Below are positions 33,045-46,210 of a stretch of 64,000 bases of DNA, one piece after another. Under the pieces are notes generated by a model, which ran no database searches, was not told the origin of the DNA, and was given only the letters and a program-made list of their open reading frames with translations. The first letter of the stretch is position 1. Every line of letters begins with the position of its first letter. Both the position numbers and the translations under genes were made by a program. Source of the stretch: Paramarasmius palmivorus. Taxonomy: Eukaryota > Basidiomycota > Agaricomycetes > Agaricales > Marasmiaceae. The stretch spans positions 124,001-188,000 of the forward strand of contig JAYKXP010000053.1 in NCBI GenBank assembly GCA_037176845.1. Reading direction: 5' to 3'.

Positions 33045-36000
33045 ATGCCCCAGCCTGACGAAGTACACGACGTCCACGAGCTTATCCAATCTCTTCTACC
33101 CCCATCAGTTCCATCTCTCAGTACAGCGCGTCATCTAGCCTCAATCCTTCCTACATTTTCACCACTACCTACAATCCATGTTCTCCTCGCACTCTTGAAC
33201 ACATTATGCGACACAGAAAGCCCAGTATCAGTCCGATGTGCGGGATACGACATACTAGCTGCATATTGCGAAAATCCCGAGTGTGATTTTGGGAGTTGGA
33301 GTATGGGAGATAGGATGGCGGTGATGAGTTTCTTCGTTGGAGGCGACTGGGTACGTCCTCTTTGGGAACCAGAATTCAAGGCACTGCGGGCGGTGACAAA
33401 ATGGGGCTCAGAGCTACTGGGAATTGAGGAGAATGTTGTAGAGTTGTTGAAGGAATGGATTGAATCAGCGTTCTTTGGGTTGGGCGCGGCGTCACCGTCG
33501 GCCACTACGACGACAATAGCTGCAAAGACAGGGAATGCGACGGCTTCACCGAGCATATCCTCTTCATCCAATCATCACCATGAGAACGAAGACGTGGAGC
33601 GCGAGCGAAGCATCAAGATTCTATGCGAGTTCCTGAATGCAATTGCTTCTAACACGTCGGTGATCGCTCGTATAGCGGACATTCAGACCAGGCAATTGGA
33701 CTTGTATTCCAAGCTATACCTGAAGGCAAACCATTCGACAGAGTTGGCATTGGATCTGTATCTCTCTTATCTTCATAATCTCCTACCAGCACTATCATCT
33801 CCACAAATCCTTCAAAGTATTCTATCGCTTCTATTCACAGCACTCGCCAGGTGTGCTACTCCTCTTCCTCGACTCACCGCCTCTTTTACGGGGGGTGTTG
33901 GTGGAGGGCACGAAAAGCGGATACAAGAGACACTCCAGACGTTGCTCACAGGTACATATCCAACCACATGCATGAACATCCTTGTATCATGCTTGGATCC
34001 AGACCCTCATACCCCGACAGTCACTGTTGGTGCCTTGCGAGCTCTACGTACCCATATCCGACAAACATTGGCCACGCGTCTGGCACGTTTATACATCGCT
34101 CGGCAGTCTTCCGTATCTTACACATACAGCGGTGCCCCAACCAATCTCCCTAATTTCCCTCTCGATCAGCTCACTTGGACGTCAAGTACGGGAGGTGTCG
34201 GATGGGACGCTGGTAGATGGGCAAAGCCGCTGAAAAGGTGTGCACGGACTTGGATAGCCGTGCCGGAAGGGCTTTCGACAGATGTGCAGGAAAGAGTCCT
34301 GGAAGAATTGGCTGGAGTCGTAAAGGATGTCCTACAGGAGGTTGACTTGCGCGAAGAATACGCGGACGAGGACAATGGAATCGATGGTGGAGGTCTAGAA
34401 GATGACGAAGCGGTGGTTATTGGTGAAGTCATTTACGAATTGGCTGGCTATGTGTACGTCTTGTCTTTGCTATTTCTCGCGCCACGACCGAGGCTGATCA
34501 GACACTTAGTCACAACGTGCCTGGTCCGCCATATATCGTTCCCCTCACCTCACCGTCTCCTCAAACTGCGAGCACACCCTTCCTCCGCACTCTTTGCACG
34601 ATATTAGCTCGCGATCTCCCCGTCACCACAACTTCCAATCTCTCTCAATCAACCACGCCTTCTTCCAGCACGAATACGGTCAATCTCGTACCTCCACTAA
34701 CAACGACACTTCTACATCGACTAGCACCCTCGAATATGCAAGACCACAACATCGCACTCTTGATCCAACTCATGAGTGATCAGAGTGAACTATCACCCGG
34801 GGGTTTTGGCAGACAGCTCATCTCTAGCATCCATCTTGATGACAATGCCGAGGGTTGGCTTGGGCGTTGGAGAGTCATCTTTTTTGGGTCGAGGGAAAGT
34901 AATGGGCAGAGTATCCTCACTTCAAAAGGAAAAAGAAAAACCAAACGGACAGTCATGTCCGCGCTGAAGGAAGTCCATGAGAATATTCGGGACATGCCTC
35001 GATACAGACGGCCCTTGGCTGATCTCATCCTTCGGTTCCTTCAGGAGGATAAGGTCAAGACAGGGCGTGAATTAGGGTCATTGTGGAAGTTGATAGGCGA
35101 GGAAGTTGTTTTGAGATGTGTAGAAGCTACCTCCACCGCTTCATCCACACAAGAGGATGATATACAACCGTTTCTCCAGATCTTACTGGATACAGCTGCT
35201 GCACCTGAAAGCAATGAAGATGAAGACACTGGTGCGGCTTCGGATGAAGAGGTGGGAGGTGGAGCAATGACGCCAACCCAGGCTAGTATACAACTTTCCA
35301 GGGTTGCTAGTCAGAGTATCAGTCAAGCTCGTGAAGAGAAGGATGTTCCGGAAGGATTAGAGAGGACGTCGCAGATGCCGAGTGTCATGTCTTTGCTGAG
35401 CTCTTTCTCGGGAGGTGGAGACTCGGAGCATAGCTCTAGGCGCAATCGTAGTGGGAGCATCTCTCTGCGTGGTGTGGCAGTCGATCCGGTACCGACCCCT
35501 GCTGCTATTACTTCTTCGAATCTAGGCAATGTGTTCGAGAGTGATGTGGATGATAAGGAGACTCCTACAACGCAACATACCCCGTTGAATCTGCTGGCGG
35601 TGAGCGCGTTGATAGAGGTGTTTGCGGATTTGGCGTTTTCGGGTTATGCAAGTCTTGGTGCACCTTTGCCCTTGCCTGCAGCATCTGCAGTTCCTACGGA
35701 AGTAGATACTACTCCAAGGCAGGAAGATGCAGCTCCGCTTGACTCCGAGATGAATCTAGGAGAACCCGCTGATGAGGCGCGCGAAAATCCTCTTCTAGCC
35801 ACGCTTCACTCAATCCATACCCATCTCATAACACTTCTGTCACCCATCCAGACCACTTCCACCCGTGTCAAATTGGCTATCCTACAATTCTATCTACGGC
35901 TTCGGGCAGACCGTGATCACAAAATCTACGTGGTATCAGAGATTGAAGGAAACATACTATCTTCGGGAACTATAATCGGACGGACAAACGTGGAAAAGAG

Positions 36001-39000
36001 CTCAAGGCACTCTCAAGAAGAAAGCGCCGAACGAGAGAGGGACCCGGGTAGAGATAAAGAGGAGTTATATCGAGGAGTTGGACATGAAGGTTCCCATTCT
36101 GGGGAGGATCTTTTGGAGAGAGGACGCGCTCGACCATCACACGCGTCGGATGCTGTATCTGAATTGCGTCGCGTGAATACTAGGCCCAGGGAGAAAGGAA
36201 AGACAAGAAGCGGATGGGCGTCTACTGGAGGAAGCGTTAACAGAAGCGCGAGTAGGAGCCGTTCGAGGGTAAGGCGACCTACATTTGCCTTTTCGAGTCA
36301 ACAGCCTCATCCCCAAACATCGCATTCATTGCAAGCTCCACCGCCTCCTTCGTATGCGCAGGCAACGAAGGAAAAGGAAAGAAAGGTAGAGATGCTCTGG
36401 ACACTACCCGAGTCATCCGCAAGTCTGCCCTTCACACTTGCACCAGGAGACACGGGAAAACCTTCTGCGTGTCTCTCTGTTTACTCTCCTGATATATCTC
36501 CAGCAAACTCACAAGAGCCAAATCTGGTTTCTCCGACGGCTTCTACGCATCCATTCTCCCGTGAGCCATCTGGGACTACTCCGCCAACACCTACGGAGCT
36601 TCCGCCGCAGATCCTGCGAATATCCCTTTACTTGAAAGCCATACTTGTCTTGTTACAAGAGTCAAAAGAATGGGAGCTAGTAGGATACATTCTAATTCAC
36701 CTTCCTTCCCAACTCAGGAATAAGCACCTATTCTGTGGTCCGAGATCGAAAACCATCTTTGCTGGTTTTGTTTCTTACCTGTCGACAGGTGTCATTCGGG
36801 GGACATTTGCCTCATTCCTTAGTGATAACACAGGCATATCGGGCATATCGGGCTTACCCAGCAGCATAGGAGCGAACTCCGGCATAACCACGGTCAACTC
36901 GTCGGAAATCGGACCTGTCCTCCCATCTACGCTAAGACCCCGCGATGCACATCACCTTGCACTCCACACTTTGCATGTACTCATCGGATACAAGAGGTGT
37001 TATGACCTTGGATTGAGGAGACTGTTAGTCGAAGGTAGCTATCTTGCCTTATCTGAAGAATTTTGTTGCTGACACCGATAATATAGCCCTTTCTTCTGTA
37101 CTCTCTTCGACCCGAGAAGGCCCCGTCATTGCGGCCCTGCAGGGATTGGGCCTCGCCGTCGTTGAACTTGGTGCACCGGGACTGGGAAGAGGTCTAAAAG
37201 GTCGGCCATAGCTTTGCTGTATCCGTTTGCAATGCTGATCAGTCAAACAAGACATCCTGGAGAAACTTTCCCAGTCAATGTCACTATCATCTCCCAGAGT
37301 TGCAGTCCAAGTTCTTGGGTTTTTGATGCTCGTCGGCGCTGTCAAGTCCTTATACGAGACGTCGTTTACAGAGGCAGAGTTCAAGTTGGTGTTCGGTTTA
37401 GCGCTCAAGTATCTTCAGGTGCACAACACTGTCGTCAAAGGTGACTCACCCACGAAGAATGTCAATTCCAACAACCGAGACAGAGAGAAGAAGCCCAATA
37501 ATGAAGAAGGCGAAGTTTCATGGGCCTTGACTCAGCATGTCCGAATTCTATCCTACCATGTTGTGTATGTATGGTTCCTGGCTGTCAAATTGGAGGATAG
37601 ACCCAAGGTAAGTAAAGTCTTTGTACTGGACTATCTGTTCTGACGGACTACCAGCATGTGCGCTACATAGCTCACCAGCTACTACTAGCCAACTCTGCAG
37701 GTTCTTCATCGGAGTCTGCGCCGCCTGCAGCGATCGGACCTTGGGGAAGTGAAAGTGATGGCGAGGTGGACGATGTGACAGAGGTGGCCTTTGATTGGCT
37801 GGCAAGGTACACTTACGCGAGCGCTGATCCAAGGCCTACGAAGAGCGTTTTAGGCGACATAGTCTTCAACACGCATAAGCCTGCATCACCTGATAAAGAA
37901 GGTAGCTCTGGCTTGGCTGGGGCCTCTTCACAACCAGTGTCGGAAAAGACATGGCTACAAGGAAACTCGGTAGTCACGATCCGGACGTTACCAAAAACTG
38001 GCTGGGTGGAAGTGCTTTCCAGACGGCCAAGTGGGTATACAAAGTTCTTGGGCAGAGTGGAGAATGTACCACTCGTGGGTCCTGGGGAGTGCGAGCCAGA
38101 TTATCTGACGTGAGTCCTTCGGCTACATATTTGAAGCAACTCTGAGGCTATGCCAACACAGTGTCAGAGCTGGGATGCTTATAGGCAGAGATGAACCTCG
38201 ACCCATCAACGACTTGGAAGAGGTAGAGGTAGATATGTCACAACTGAAATTGTCAAAGTGACTGATGTAAACTTTCAGCAGCCCAGCCAGGAGACAGAGA
38301 CGATCTTTCCTGACCTAGAAGAAGGGGAAAATACAATGCCTCGACCAGACCCAATCACAGGCTACGTGTGGTCCCGTACGGCTCCATCCCAACGTCGGAA
38401 AGAGGTCTCCATTGATCCCGCATTTCTGGCCCTTCAATTGTCACCCTATCCGTATCACCGTAATGTCCGACTGCTCGTTGACCCATCTTTGACGACTCGT
38501 TTTTTCAAGTCTCTCGATCGAATGCCTGTTATCGATACCCATAAAGTTGGCGTTCTGTATGTTGCGCCTTCACAAACCAGCGAAACTGATATTTTACGTA
38601 ATACCCATGGATCTCCAGCTTATACACGTTTCCTCGAGGGGCTCGGTCGACTTATCGATCTTCGAGGCCAGATTGATGTTTATGCTGGTGGACTCGACCC
38701 AGACGAAGACGGAGACTACGCCTATGCATGGTGGGACGACATCGGGCAAATCTTGTACCATGTTGCTACGATGATGCCAAACCATCCTGACGACCCTGAA
38801 TCCGTGTTCAAGAAAAGGCATATCGGAAACGACTTTGTTCGGATTGTGTGGAACGATTCTGGACGTCTGTATCGGTTCGACACGCTCAGCACTCAATTCC
38901 AGTTCATCAACATCGTGATCGAACCACACTCGTTGGGCGCCATCTCAGCGTTTTCAAACAACTTGCATGAAAACGAGTACTTCCGTGTCTCAGTGCAGCG

Positions 39001-39328
39001 TTGCGAGGGGATGCCCGAGTTTGCGCCAATACCCGGTGATGGGGCTGTTGTAAGCGAAGAAGGCTTGCCGACTTTGATCAGACAGATCGGATTGTTGGCA
39101 GACTGGTTTGCGTACGTGTTTTCGAAGACGGAGAGGGATACCATCAGAGAAGAGATTAGGACGAATTGGCAGGAGAGGTTGGGTGCAATCAAAAGACTCA
39201 GACGGCAAGTCGAACAAAATGCCAAAGAAAGGGCGGAGAAAGAGAGCGAGGAAGGAGGTCGCGGAATGACGGATGAGGACAGAGTTCTCCGTCAGGAGAG
39301 GTTTAGGGACTTCACCGGTACTCTCTAA
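33045..39328 (+). CDS. TSC2: Tuberin (TSC2), Rheb GTPase-activating protein
   Basis: A protein of about 1,900 residues. Exon 1 (33045-34453) joins exon 2 (34510 to about 37034) across a GTACGT intron, followed by several short exons and a last large one from 38279 with stop at 39326-39328. The long N-terminal part is helical-repeat-like with serine-rich linkers, including TTSTVSK-type low complexity near 35200-36300. The C-terminal Rap/Ran-GAP domain is complete: IDTHKVGVLYVAPSQTSE, GSPAYTRFLEGLGRLIDL, GGLDPDEDGDYAYAWWDD, HVATMMPNHP and KKRHIGNDFVRIVWNDSG, where the Asn of IGND is the catalytic 'Asn thumb'. It should act with TSC1 on Rheb/Rhb1 to restrain TORC1 in response to nutrients. TSC2 is absent from budding yeast but kept in fission yeast and basidiomycetes. 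A duplicated GISGISG (near 36838) is a local repeat. Confidence 0.92.
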
Positions 39329-40856
39329 ACGCAGCTGAGGCCAGGAAATACTCACTCATTCAGCGAGCACTGTACTAAAAAGGTTGTATCCACTAGCGTC
39401 TACCATTTACTCTATTCCTGTACGGCTTCATTCACGACATTTCGGAAAAGACATTATTCAGACTTACTGTACTTCAACATCTTATCCACTTACATTTCTC
39501 GCACAGCTTACTGGCTTGTTATTAGTGTTGTCATACGGATTTTTTAGGGACAATCACCGTGTAGTGCCTCGTCCGATGTTAATCAAAGGTCACAAAATTA
39601 AAACGTTTGTTGTTACTGCCAACGCCACGAGAATGCATATAGAAGTATCTGTCCAGTACAGAAGGATTTCAGCATGGCGGAGATTGGGGACAGTGAAACG
39701 TGAGCTGAGCACAACGTAAGGGTCTGTTGCGCACACTGTCAGCGTCACTCAGCCGTTTTGTAGGTCAGCTGCAACTTGGACATGCTGTCGAGAAGAGTCA
39801 GGACACAGGCGGCCAGAGATGGTCAATGTCATAGCAAACTAAGCAATCCTCATATCTTGAACTTTGTTTTGACAGATGGCCGAGTACCCGCAGATTATGG
39901 AGTTTTATTGGTTGACCTCCGAACTTCCCAAAAAGTGCCTAAAAGGTACGGTCTGAAAGGTTTGCTACACCAACATTGCTCCTGACAGGGTTCCTGAAGC
40001 AAGGTGTTCTGTGAATTGAATGTGATCGATAAGTACTGCTGTCTGAATATTGAATGCTCGAAGTCCGAAGGGTCGTGTCAAGGTCTCATCGTCGCCGGAT
40101 CTACCAATTCTACATTGCGCCTAGATGACTCGAGCACCAAAGCGGCGAGAAACGTGTCTCCATCGACCGAACCATCAAACCGCCTAGGCTGAGCAGGACG
40201 TCCATTGGCATAAGGTGTTGTGTCAAGCTGTGTAAAGGTGTCGTGTGAAAATTCGGCACGCGAGCGCCCGAGGAACGTGCTCTCCGTTTCCCTCGTTTGC
40301 TCGTGTGCTTGCTCTCTCGGCCGCTCTCTCTGCACCCATCTGGAACACTGCCAGTTACATATTCATGTCAAACTGTATCAAGTGCCTTTATCAACTGCCG
40401 GCGTACCGTTTAGATGTTCCTAGGTTAGTCGGGGTTCGGACCTGGTTTACTCCTCCAGTGATTTTCCGTCACACGACCAGAAATTGGATCTCCTTCGTGG
40501 CGTAGTCGCGCCTAAGCTTCTGGGAATTCTCAAGAACATGTTTCGAAGGGCAAAAGAGTCTCGGTGCGTCTTTTCATGGCTTGAGTAGTTACGGATGTTA
40601 ATCAGGTTCAGCGCAGCGTGCCAAGCCCCATCATTCGCCAAGTCTCTTGTGTTCTCCATAGCAGTGGCGAAAGTACGACTCTTCTAGGATATTCATCGAA
40701 CGTGCATCCTCTTATTCGCTCGTTCTGTGGTTATGACACATACGGGAGGATGGCCTGGATGAAAATTTACAGTATATATAAACCGGAAGATTCAACGAAG
40801 TGGGCGGTTAAGGCGGTTCATCATCACCCTTGTCTCTAGGCTCGTACGACCCAAAG
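39329..40856. other. Long intergenic region, no recognised gene
   Basis: About 1.5 kb. A coding-like fragment on the plus strand runs from about 40490 (LRGVVAPKLLGILKNMFRR), across a possible GTGCGT...AATCAG intron (40562-40603), to a stop near 40688 (...SLVFSIAVAKVRLF). No start or family is recognised. The final 100 bp hold the TATA box of the PiT gene. Confidence 0.4.
40773..40782 (+). promoter_or_regulatory. TATA box of the PiT phosphate transporter gene
   Basis: TATATATAAA about 75-85 bp upstream of the ATG at 40857. Confidence 0.6.
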
Positions 40857-43161
40857 ATGCCAGTACTTCACCAGTGGGATTACTTGTTTGCCTTTGGCAT
40901 CATCTTTGCCGGGCTTGATGCCTTCATGGTGAGCGACTTTTGCCCTTTATCAACTCGTTCACAGCTGTCTAACTTCTTTGACGCTTTTCTAGATTGGGGC
41001 AAACGATGTCGCAAATTCTTTTGCTAGTCAGTAGCGAAAACCACTCAGATCTAATTTGAACTTACCACATTGGTCATTTAGCATCGGTATCCTCCAAATC
41101 GTTGACTCTAAGGCAAGCGTGCCTTGCTGCAGCACTCTTTGAGTTTTTGGTAAGCTTTCAAGGAATGCCAATCACATCTTTGCTAACCGTACTTTCTTCT
41201 GCAGGGTGCTGTCCTTGTTGGTGCTCGTGTTGCCGACACAGTCAAGAGTGGCATTATTCCGTTGGATGTTTTCCAGGGGAATGCAGGAGTGCAACTTTTG
41301 TCGTTTGTCTGTGCATTGGTTGCGTCATCTGTCTGGCTTTCCATCGCAACCAGGAGATCATGGCCAGTTTCGACTACTTATTCCATCGTCTCGGCCATTG
41401 CGGGTGTCGGTGTCGCCGTCGGTGGTCCCAATGCTCCTAATTGGGGCTGGAATGGCGGCAAGGGTCTCGCCACCATCTTCGCCGGTTTAATCATCGGTGA
41501 GTCGTTCTCTTTTCTTTCTCTGGCGAATGTTGAACCATGTCTTCTAGCTCCTGCCATTTCTGCCGGTTTTGGTTCAGCAGTTTACCTGCTCATCAAGTTC
41601 GTCGTCCTCAAGAGGAAAAACCCAACAAAATGGGCCTTGGCAACTTCACCGTTCTTTTTCTTCCTTGTCGGTGCTGTATGTACGATGAGTATCAGTATGT
41701 ATACCCATTACTCTCTTTCAGACAGGTAGCTGATTAGAAATCCAGTCTATAAAGGTGCTCCGTCCCTTGGTCTTACCAAGAAATCCGAATCTACCCTCGC
41801 CGCTGCAATTGTTGGTACTGCTGCCGTGGTTGCCGCGCTGTCGCTCATATTCTGGGCCCCCTTCGTTTACTCCAAAGTAGTCAAGAAGGACTACAGTGAG
41901 TAACGATTTACATCTTCTTTGTATCTACCATATTGACCTCTGCGGTCTTCAGCTGTCCGTTGGTATCACTTCTTCATCGGACCACTTCTATGGAGTCGCC
42001 CAGCACCTCCCGATGCTGGCGAGCATGCAGCAGTCCCAGACTACCGTATCCGCGAGGAAAATGAGAAGGATGTGAAAGAAGAGGCTTCCGTCGACACTGA
42101 CTCTGAGAAGGGAGCCGGCTCGGGTACGCAGGCTGCCGTTCCTCCCCCTCAGCCTAGCAGACTCGCAGAAGAAGTCGAGAGGGATCCTCATCCTATCGAA
42201 GGTGCATGGGCTGAGCCGAAGAACCTGTATATCATTGCAAGATACAAGACCGTTCCCTTCATCAAGAAGATCCTCACGCACGGAACATCTGTGGATATCC
42301 ACGCTTTGCAGGCGAAGGAAAACGATACACCTGACGGCCGCAGGATTCGAGCGATGTATGAGAGAGCTCGTCAGTAAGTCTTCCATTGACAGCATGTCGT
42401 GTTGTTTGATATCTAACGAGTGCATCAGGTATCCGAATGACACTGAGCACCTTTACTCCTTCATGCAAGTCATGAGTGCTTGCACGGCTTCATTTGCTCA
42501 CGGAGGTAATTGCCCTTCATTGTTTCTTTACCGATTTACTTACACATCCTGTGTACAGCAAATGATGTTTCCAACGCTATCGGTCCCTTCACCGTTATCT
42601 ACCAAGTTTGGAGTACTGGTACTACTCAGGGAAGCAAAGCAACGGTTCCAATCTGGATTCTTGTGTTTGGAGGTGCCATGATCGTGATCGGTCTTGCGAC
42701 TTGTAAGTCTGACACTCTTGAACGATGCTCTTTGGCTCACCCATAATCCATAGATGGCTACAACATCATGGCTGTGCTCGGTAACCGTATCACCCTTCAT
42801 TCGCCGTCTCGTGGTTTCTCTATGGAATTGGGTGCTGCTATCACAGTTATTCTCGCATCGCAGTATGGTCTTCCTGTATCTGTGCGTGCCCTATTCACAT
42901 AAATTTTCGCAAGTATTAACAAGGCTTTTAGACAACGATGTGCATTACTGGTTCCACTATTGGTGTCGCACTTTGTAACGGAGACTTCAAAGCAGTCAAC
43001 TGGCGCGCCATCGGTTGGATTTATCTGGGATGGATCCTCACCATCCCAATTGCGGTGAGTATCAATACAAGTTATCTATCCTCGCATTGATTGAGTATTT
43101 CGATCAGGGAACTGCTGCTGGCTGCTTGATGGGCATCATTCTTAATGCGCCTCATTTCTAA
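40857..43161 (+). CDS. PiT-family phosphate transporter (Pho89-like)
   Basis: A plasma-membrane phosphate symporter (Na+-coupled in yeast Pho89), about 560 residues in roughly a dozen exons. It starts MPVLHQWDYLFAFGIIFAG at 40857. Both copies of the PiT signature are present after splicing: IGANDVANSFA in the N-terminal half (near 40995-41030) and FAHGANDVSNAIGPFTV in the C-terminal half (near 42490-42590). The N-terminal half has about seven hydrophobic segments. A charged cytosolic loop lies in the middle (42060-42230, EEASVDTDSEKGAGSG), and the C-terminal half ends GWILTIPIAGTAAGCLMGI with the stop at 43161. It is followed 620 bp later by a PHS transporter on the same strand. Phosphate starvation control is likely from the family, but I see no clear Pho4-type CACGTG site in the promoter. 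Confidence 0.9.
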
Positions 43162-43780
43162 TGTTCGCCTCAAGCTACCTTTTTTTCAGGGATGGTTCAA
43201 GCGGGACGGTTTACACTATAGGATCTCAAAAATGTATTTGTTTCTAATTACGCACTACTGTGACGCTACTATGCCATTGCCAATGATATCTCTTCTGAAC
43301 TTTCACATCATCGTGACTCTGAAGGAGGCGTATTGTGGCACTAGAAGGAATGATAGTGGAATGATCCGGTACATATGAAAGGCACAAGGGGTTAATGAAT
43401 TACCCACGCCGCCACGCGCCGCGCTTCCACATGTACCCAACGTCAATGTCACTGTTCAGTTCCTTGCCTTGTCTTCCTCCTCGACTTGACCTCCTCGATT
43501 GCTAGTAGCAGTTCGTCTATTTGCCATAGAGTCTATTGAGCTTCTGGGAGAATGGAAGAATCGAATAGCGCTGAAATGCCTGGAAGGATCGATGGCGATG
43601 CGTCGGGATTCCATTGCAAATCTAGAGCCCCCGACTCCTTGGCATCTGAGGGTGCCTATCAAGTCAAACCTCGACACTAACAAAATTTCATTGGTCGAAA
43701 TCGACGAACGTGCAAGTACGGTGGTATATAGCTAGCACCACCACTATGTACCTTCAACCGCTCTCCTTTCGCTGTTCACC
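43162..43780. promoter_or_regulatory. Promoter of the PHS transporter, copy 1
   Basis: 620 bp between two same-strand phosphate transporter genes. TATATAG at about 43726-43732 lies about 50 bp before the ATG at 43781. Other frames are short. Confidence 0.5.
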
Positions 43781-45995
43781 ATGTCGGACGAAGACTCCAG
43801 CGTCGATTTCAAAGGACATTCCAACACTGGCGTCATCCTAGACGAGCGTAGGCGTGCGGCTCTTGCTGAAGTCGATAACGCCAAGTTTTCGTACGGTGAT
43901 TGTCGCTTTAAAGAGTTCTTGGCTAAAAATCTTGGTTGATTACTAGGTGGTTCCATGTCAAAGTTTGCGCTGTCGCAGGTGTCGGTTTCTTTACTGATGC
44001 AAGTCAATTCTACACTATCTCGCGTTCGAAAAGTCCTGATCAATGACTAGGCTTATGACATCTTTGCTATCAACATCGCCTCAACGATGTTGGGGTACGT
44101 GTATGGTACCGGCAAGCCAGGTTGGTTTTTCTCCATCTTGGTGCTTTGACATGCCAATCATGAACCTGGGCTTCTTTTATAGGCCAAGAAAAACTCAATT
44201 CGAACCAAGATCTCGGGGTCAAGGTTGCTACCCCCGTCGGAACTCTCGTCGGCCAGGTTCTCTTTGGGTGGTTAGCCGATATGGTCGGACGTAAAAGGAT
44301 GTGTATGTGGCGCACCTCTACCTCTTCGATGGACCGTTAAGCTTGCTTTTATAGACGGTATCGAGCTGATGATCATCATTATAACTACCTTTGCGCAAGC
44401 CTTGTCAGGTAATGGTCATGCTGTTGGTATCATCGGTGTACTTGTTGTTTGGCGTTTCCTGGTAAGTACTACTATACACTGTTTGATAGTCTACGTTGAC
44501 CATCCCTCTACTTTGGGTGGGAGTGGGAATTGGGGGAGACTATCCCTTATCCGCAGTTATCTCTTCTGAATTTGCATCTACCAGAATTCGTGGTAGAATG
44601 ATGAATGCAGTTTTCGCGTCGCAAGGCTGGGGTAATTTTGGTGCGTCCCATTTGAATACACGCTCATATTGGACTCACTCATTGTCCGATAGCCGCCGCC
44701 CTCATTGTGTTCATCATCACTGCTGCTTACAAGGATTCCATACTTGCCGACTCGGATAGCACTCACTGGAACTCGGTCGACTACGTGTGGCGCATCCTGA
44801 TCGGACTAGGGTGTGTTCCGGGAGTCGTTGCTCTGTACTTCCGGTTGACTATCCCCGAGGCTCCTCGTTTCACTATGGACATTGAGCGTAACATTGCTCA
44901 GGCCTCCAGGGATAATGAAGGGATCCTCACTAACGGAAAGTCCTCAGCCGACCCTGATGCTGTTGTCCAGAAGGCCGAAGCTCCTCGTGCTAGCTGGGTC
45001 GATTTCTCTGTTCATTTCTCCAAGTGGGAGAACTTCAAGGTTCTCTTCGGCTGTGCATATTCTTGGTTTGCACTCGGTGTACGTATCAGGCTACCAGAAC
45101 TTGCCTTGATTTACTGATTTGAATGCCACAGATTGCGTTCTACGGTCTCGGTTTAAACTCGAGTACAGTATCATTTTACAAGCTATTGGCTTTGGTACAC
45201 CTACCACTGCTGGCACACCTCGTGGCGTGTACGACAACTTGAAAAACATCTGTGTTGGAAACCTGATTTTATCTGCGGCTGAACTTATCCCCGGATACTG
45301 GGTATCCTTCCTTTTCATTGACTCCTGGGGAAGGAAACCCATACAACTCATGGGTTTCTCTGTCCTCACCGTGCTTTTCATCATTATGGGTAAGTGCCAC
45401 TTTATCCTGATAGGGAGCCTTGTTCTAATACTCACCCGCCAAGGCTTCGGCTACGATGCCTTGATCAAGACTGAAAGCGCTAAGAAGGCCTTTGTCTTCC
45501 TTTACTGCCTTGCCAACTTCTTCCAGAACTTTGGTCCCAACACAACCACCTTTGTAAGTTGTTATCTGCTGCATAGATTTAATCCCAAACTGATTATCTT
45601 CATCACCGTACTAGATTGTTCCAGGCGAAGCATTCCCCACTCGTTACCGCTCTACTGCGCACGGTATATCGGCTGGTAGTAGTAAGCTTGGTGCTATCAT
45701 TGCCCAAGTTGGCTTTGCTCGTCTCAAGGATATCGGTGGAACCAATAAATTTGTCAAACATATGTGAGTTTTCCAAGTTCATTCCACAAAATAGTTTAGG
45801 TTTCTGAAAAATTTTCGCACTAGTCTGGAGATTTTCGCACTTTTCATGCTTACAGGTATTTTCTCTACCCTCCTAATTCCTGAGACGAAGGGGAAATCGC
45901 TGGAGGAGCTCTCGAACGAGGATCAAGAGGGGTTCTACAAGGGCGTTGCTGGACGTGTCACGTCCCGAAGTTTAAAATGGTATACAAATTATTGA
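43781..45995 (+). CDS. PHS-family inorganic phosphate/H+ symporter (Pho84-like), copy 1
   Basis: A major-facilitator protein of about 550 residues in about ten exons. It starts [18 protein letters not shown] and matches the PHS family: [20 protein letters not shown] (first span and the family 'FFTDAYD' motif, joined by splicing at about 43985-44050) and the A-motif [16 protein letters not shown]. Next are [20 protein letters not shown], then a long cytosolic loop (44870-45000), [22 protein letters not shown] sequence, [15 protein letters not shown], and NFGPNTTTF with [15 protein letters not shown]. The C-terminus is [19 protein letters not shown]. The family is high-affinity in yeast (Pho84), at the plasma membrane. 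It is a close paralogue of the gene at 53577-55776. Confidence 0.92.
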
Positions 45996-46171
45996 TTGAA
46001 CGCAATGCTCCAGTGTACACGCCACTTTTCCCTTGTCTCTAGCCTTTTAATCAATTCATTAATCCAAGCACATATTATTCTGTAATCAAACTTGAAATGT
46101 GGCAAGGTCGTGGCGTGAAGAATAAGATATGTTAAAATCCACGCAGAACACCGATACCGGTAAGTTATTGC
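45996..46171. other. Spacer between PHS copy 1 and the repeat element
   Basis: Short 3' flank with no features noted. Confidence 0.4.
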
Positions 46172-46183
46172 CCAGTTATGACT

Positions 46184-46210
46184 GTTTTTACTGGACAAAA
46201 ATCGTCCTAA
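46184..46210 (+). repeat. Left terminal inverted repeat core
   Basis: 27 bp, matching the reverse complement of 47428-47454 with a single mismatch (A versus G at the seventh base). Confidence 0.8.

Noticed and set aside
34517..37072. A separate gene starting in the middle of TSC2
   Set aside because: A GTACGT donor (34454) and CACTTAG acceptor (34509) join it in frame to the upstream exon, and the RapGAP end lies further downstream.
40220..40700. A small gene upstream of the PiT transporter
   Set aside because: The fragment near 40490-40688 could be spliced, but I find no credible start or relatives; left as a note in the intergenic entry.
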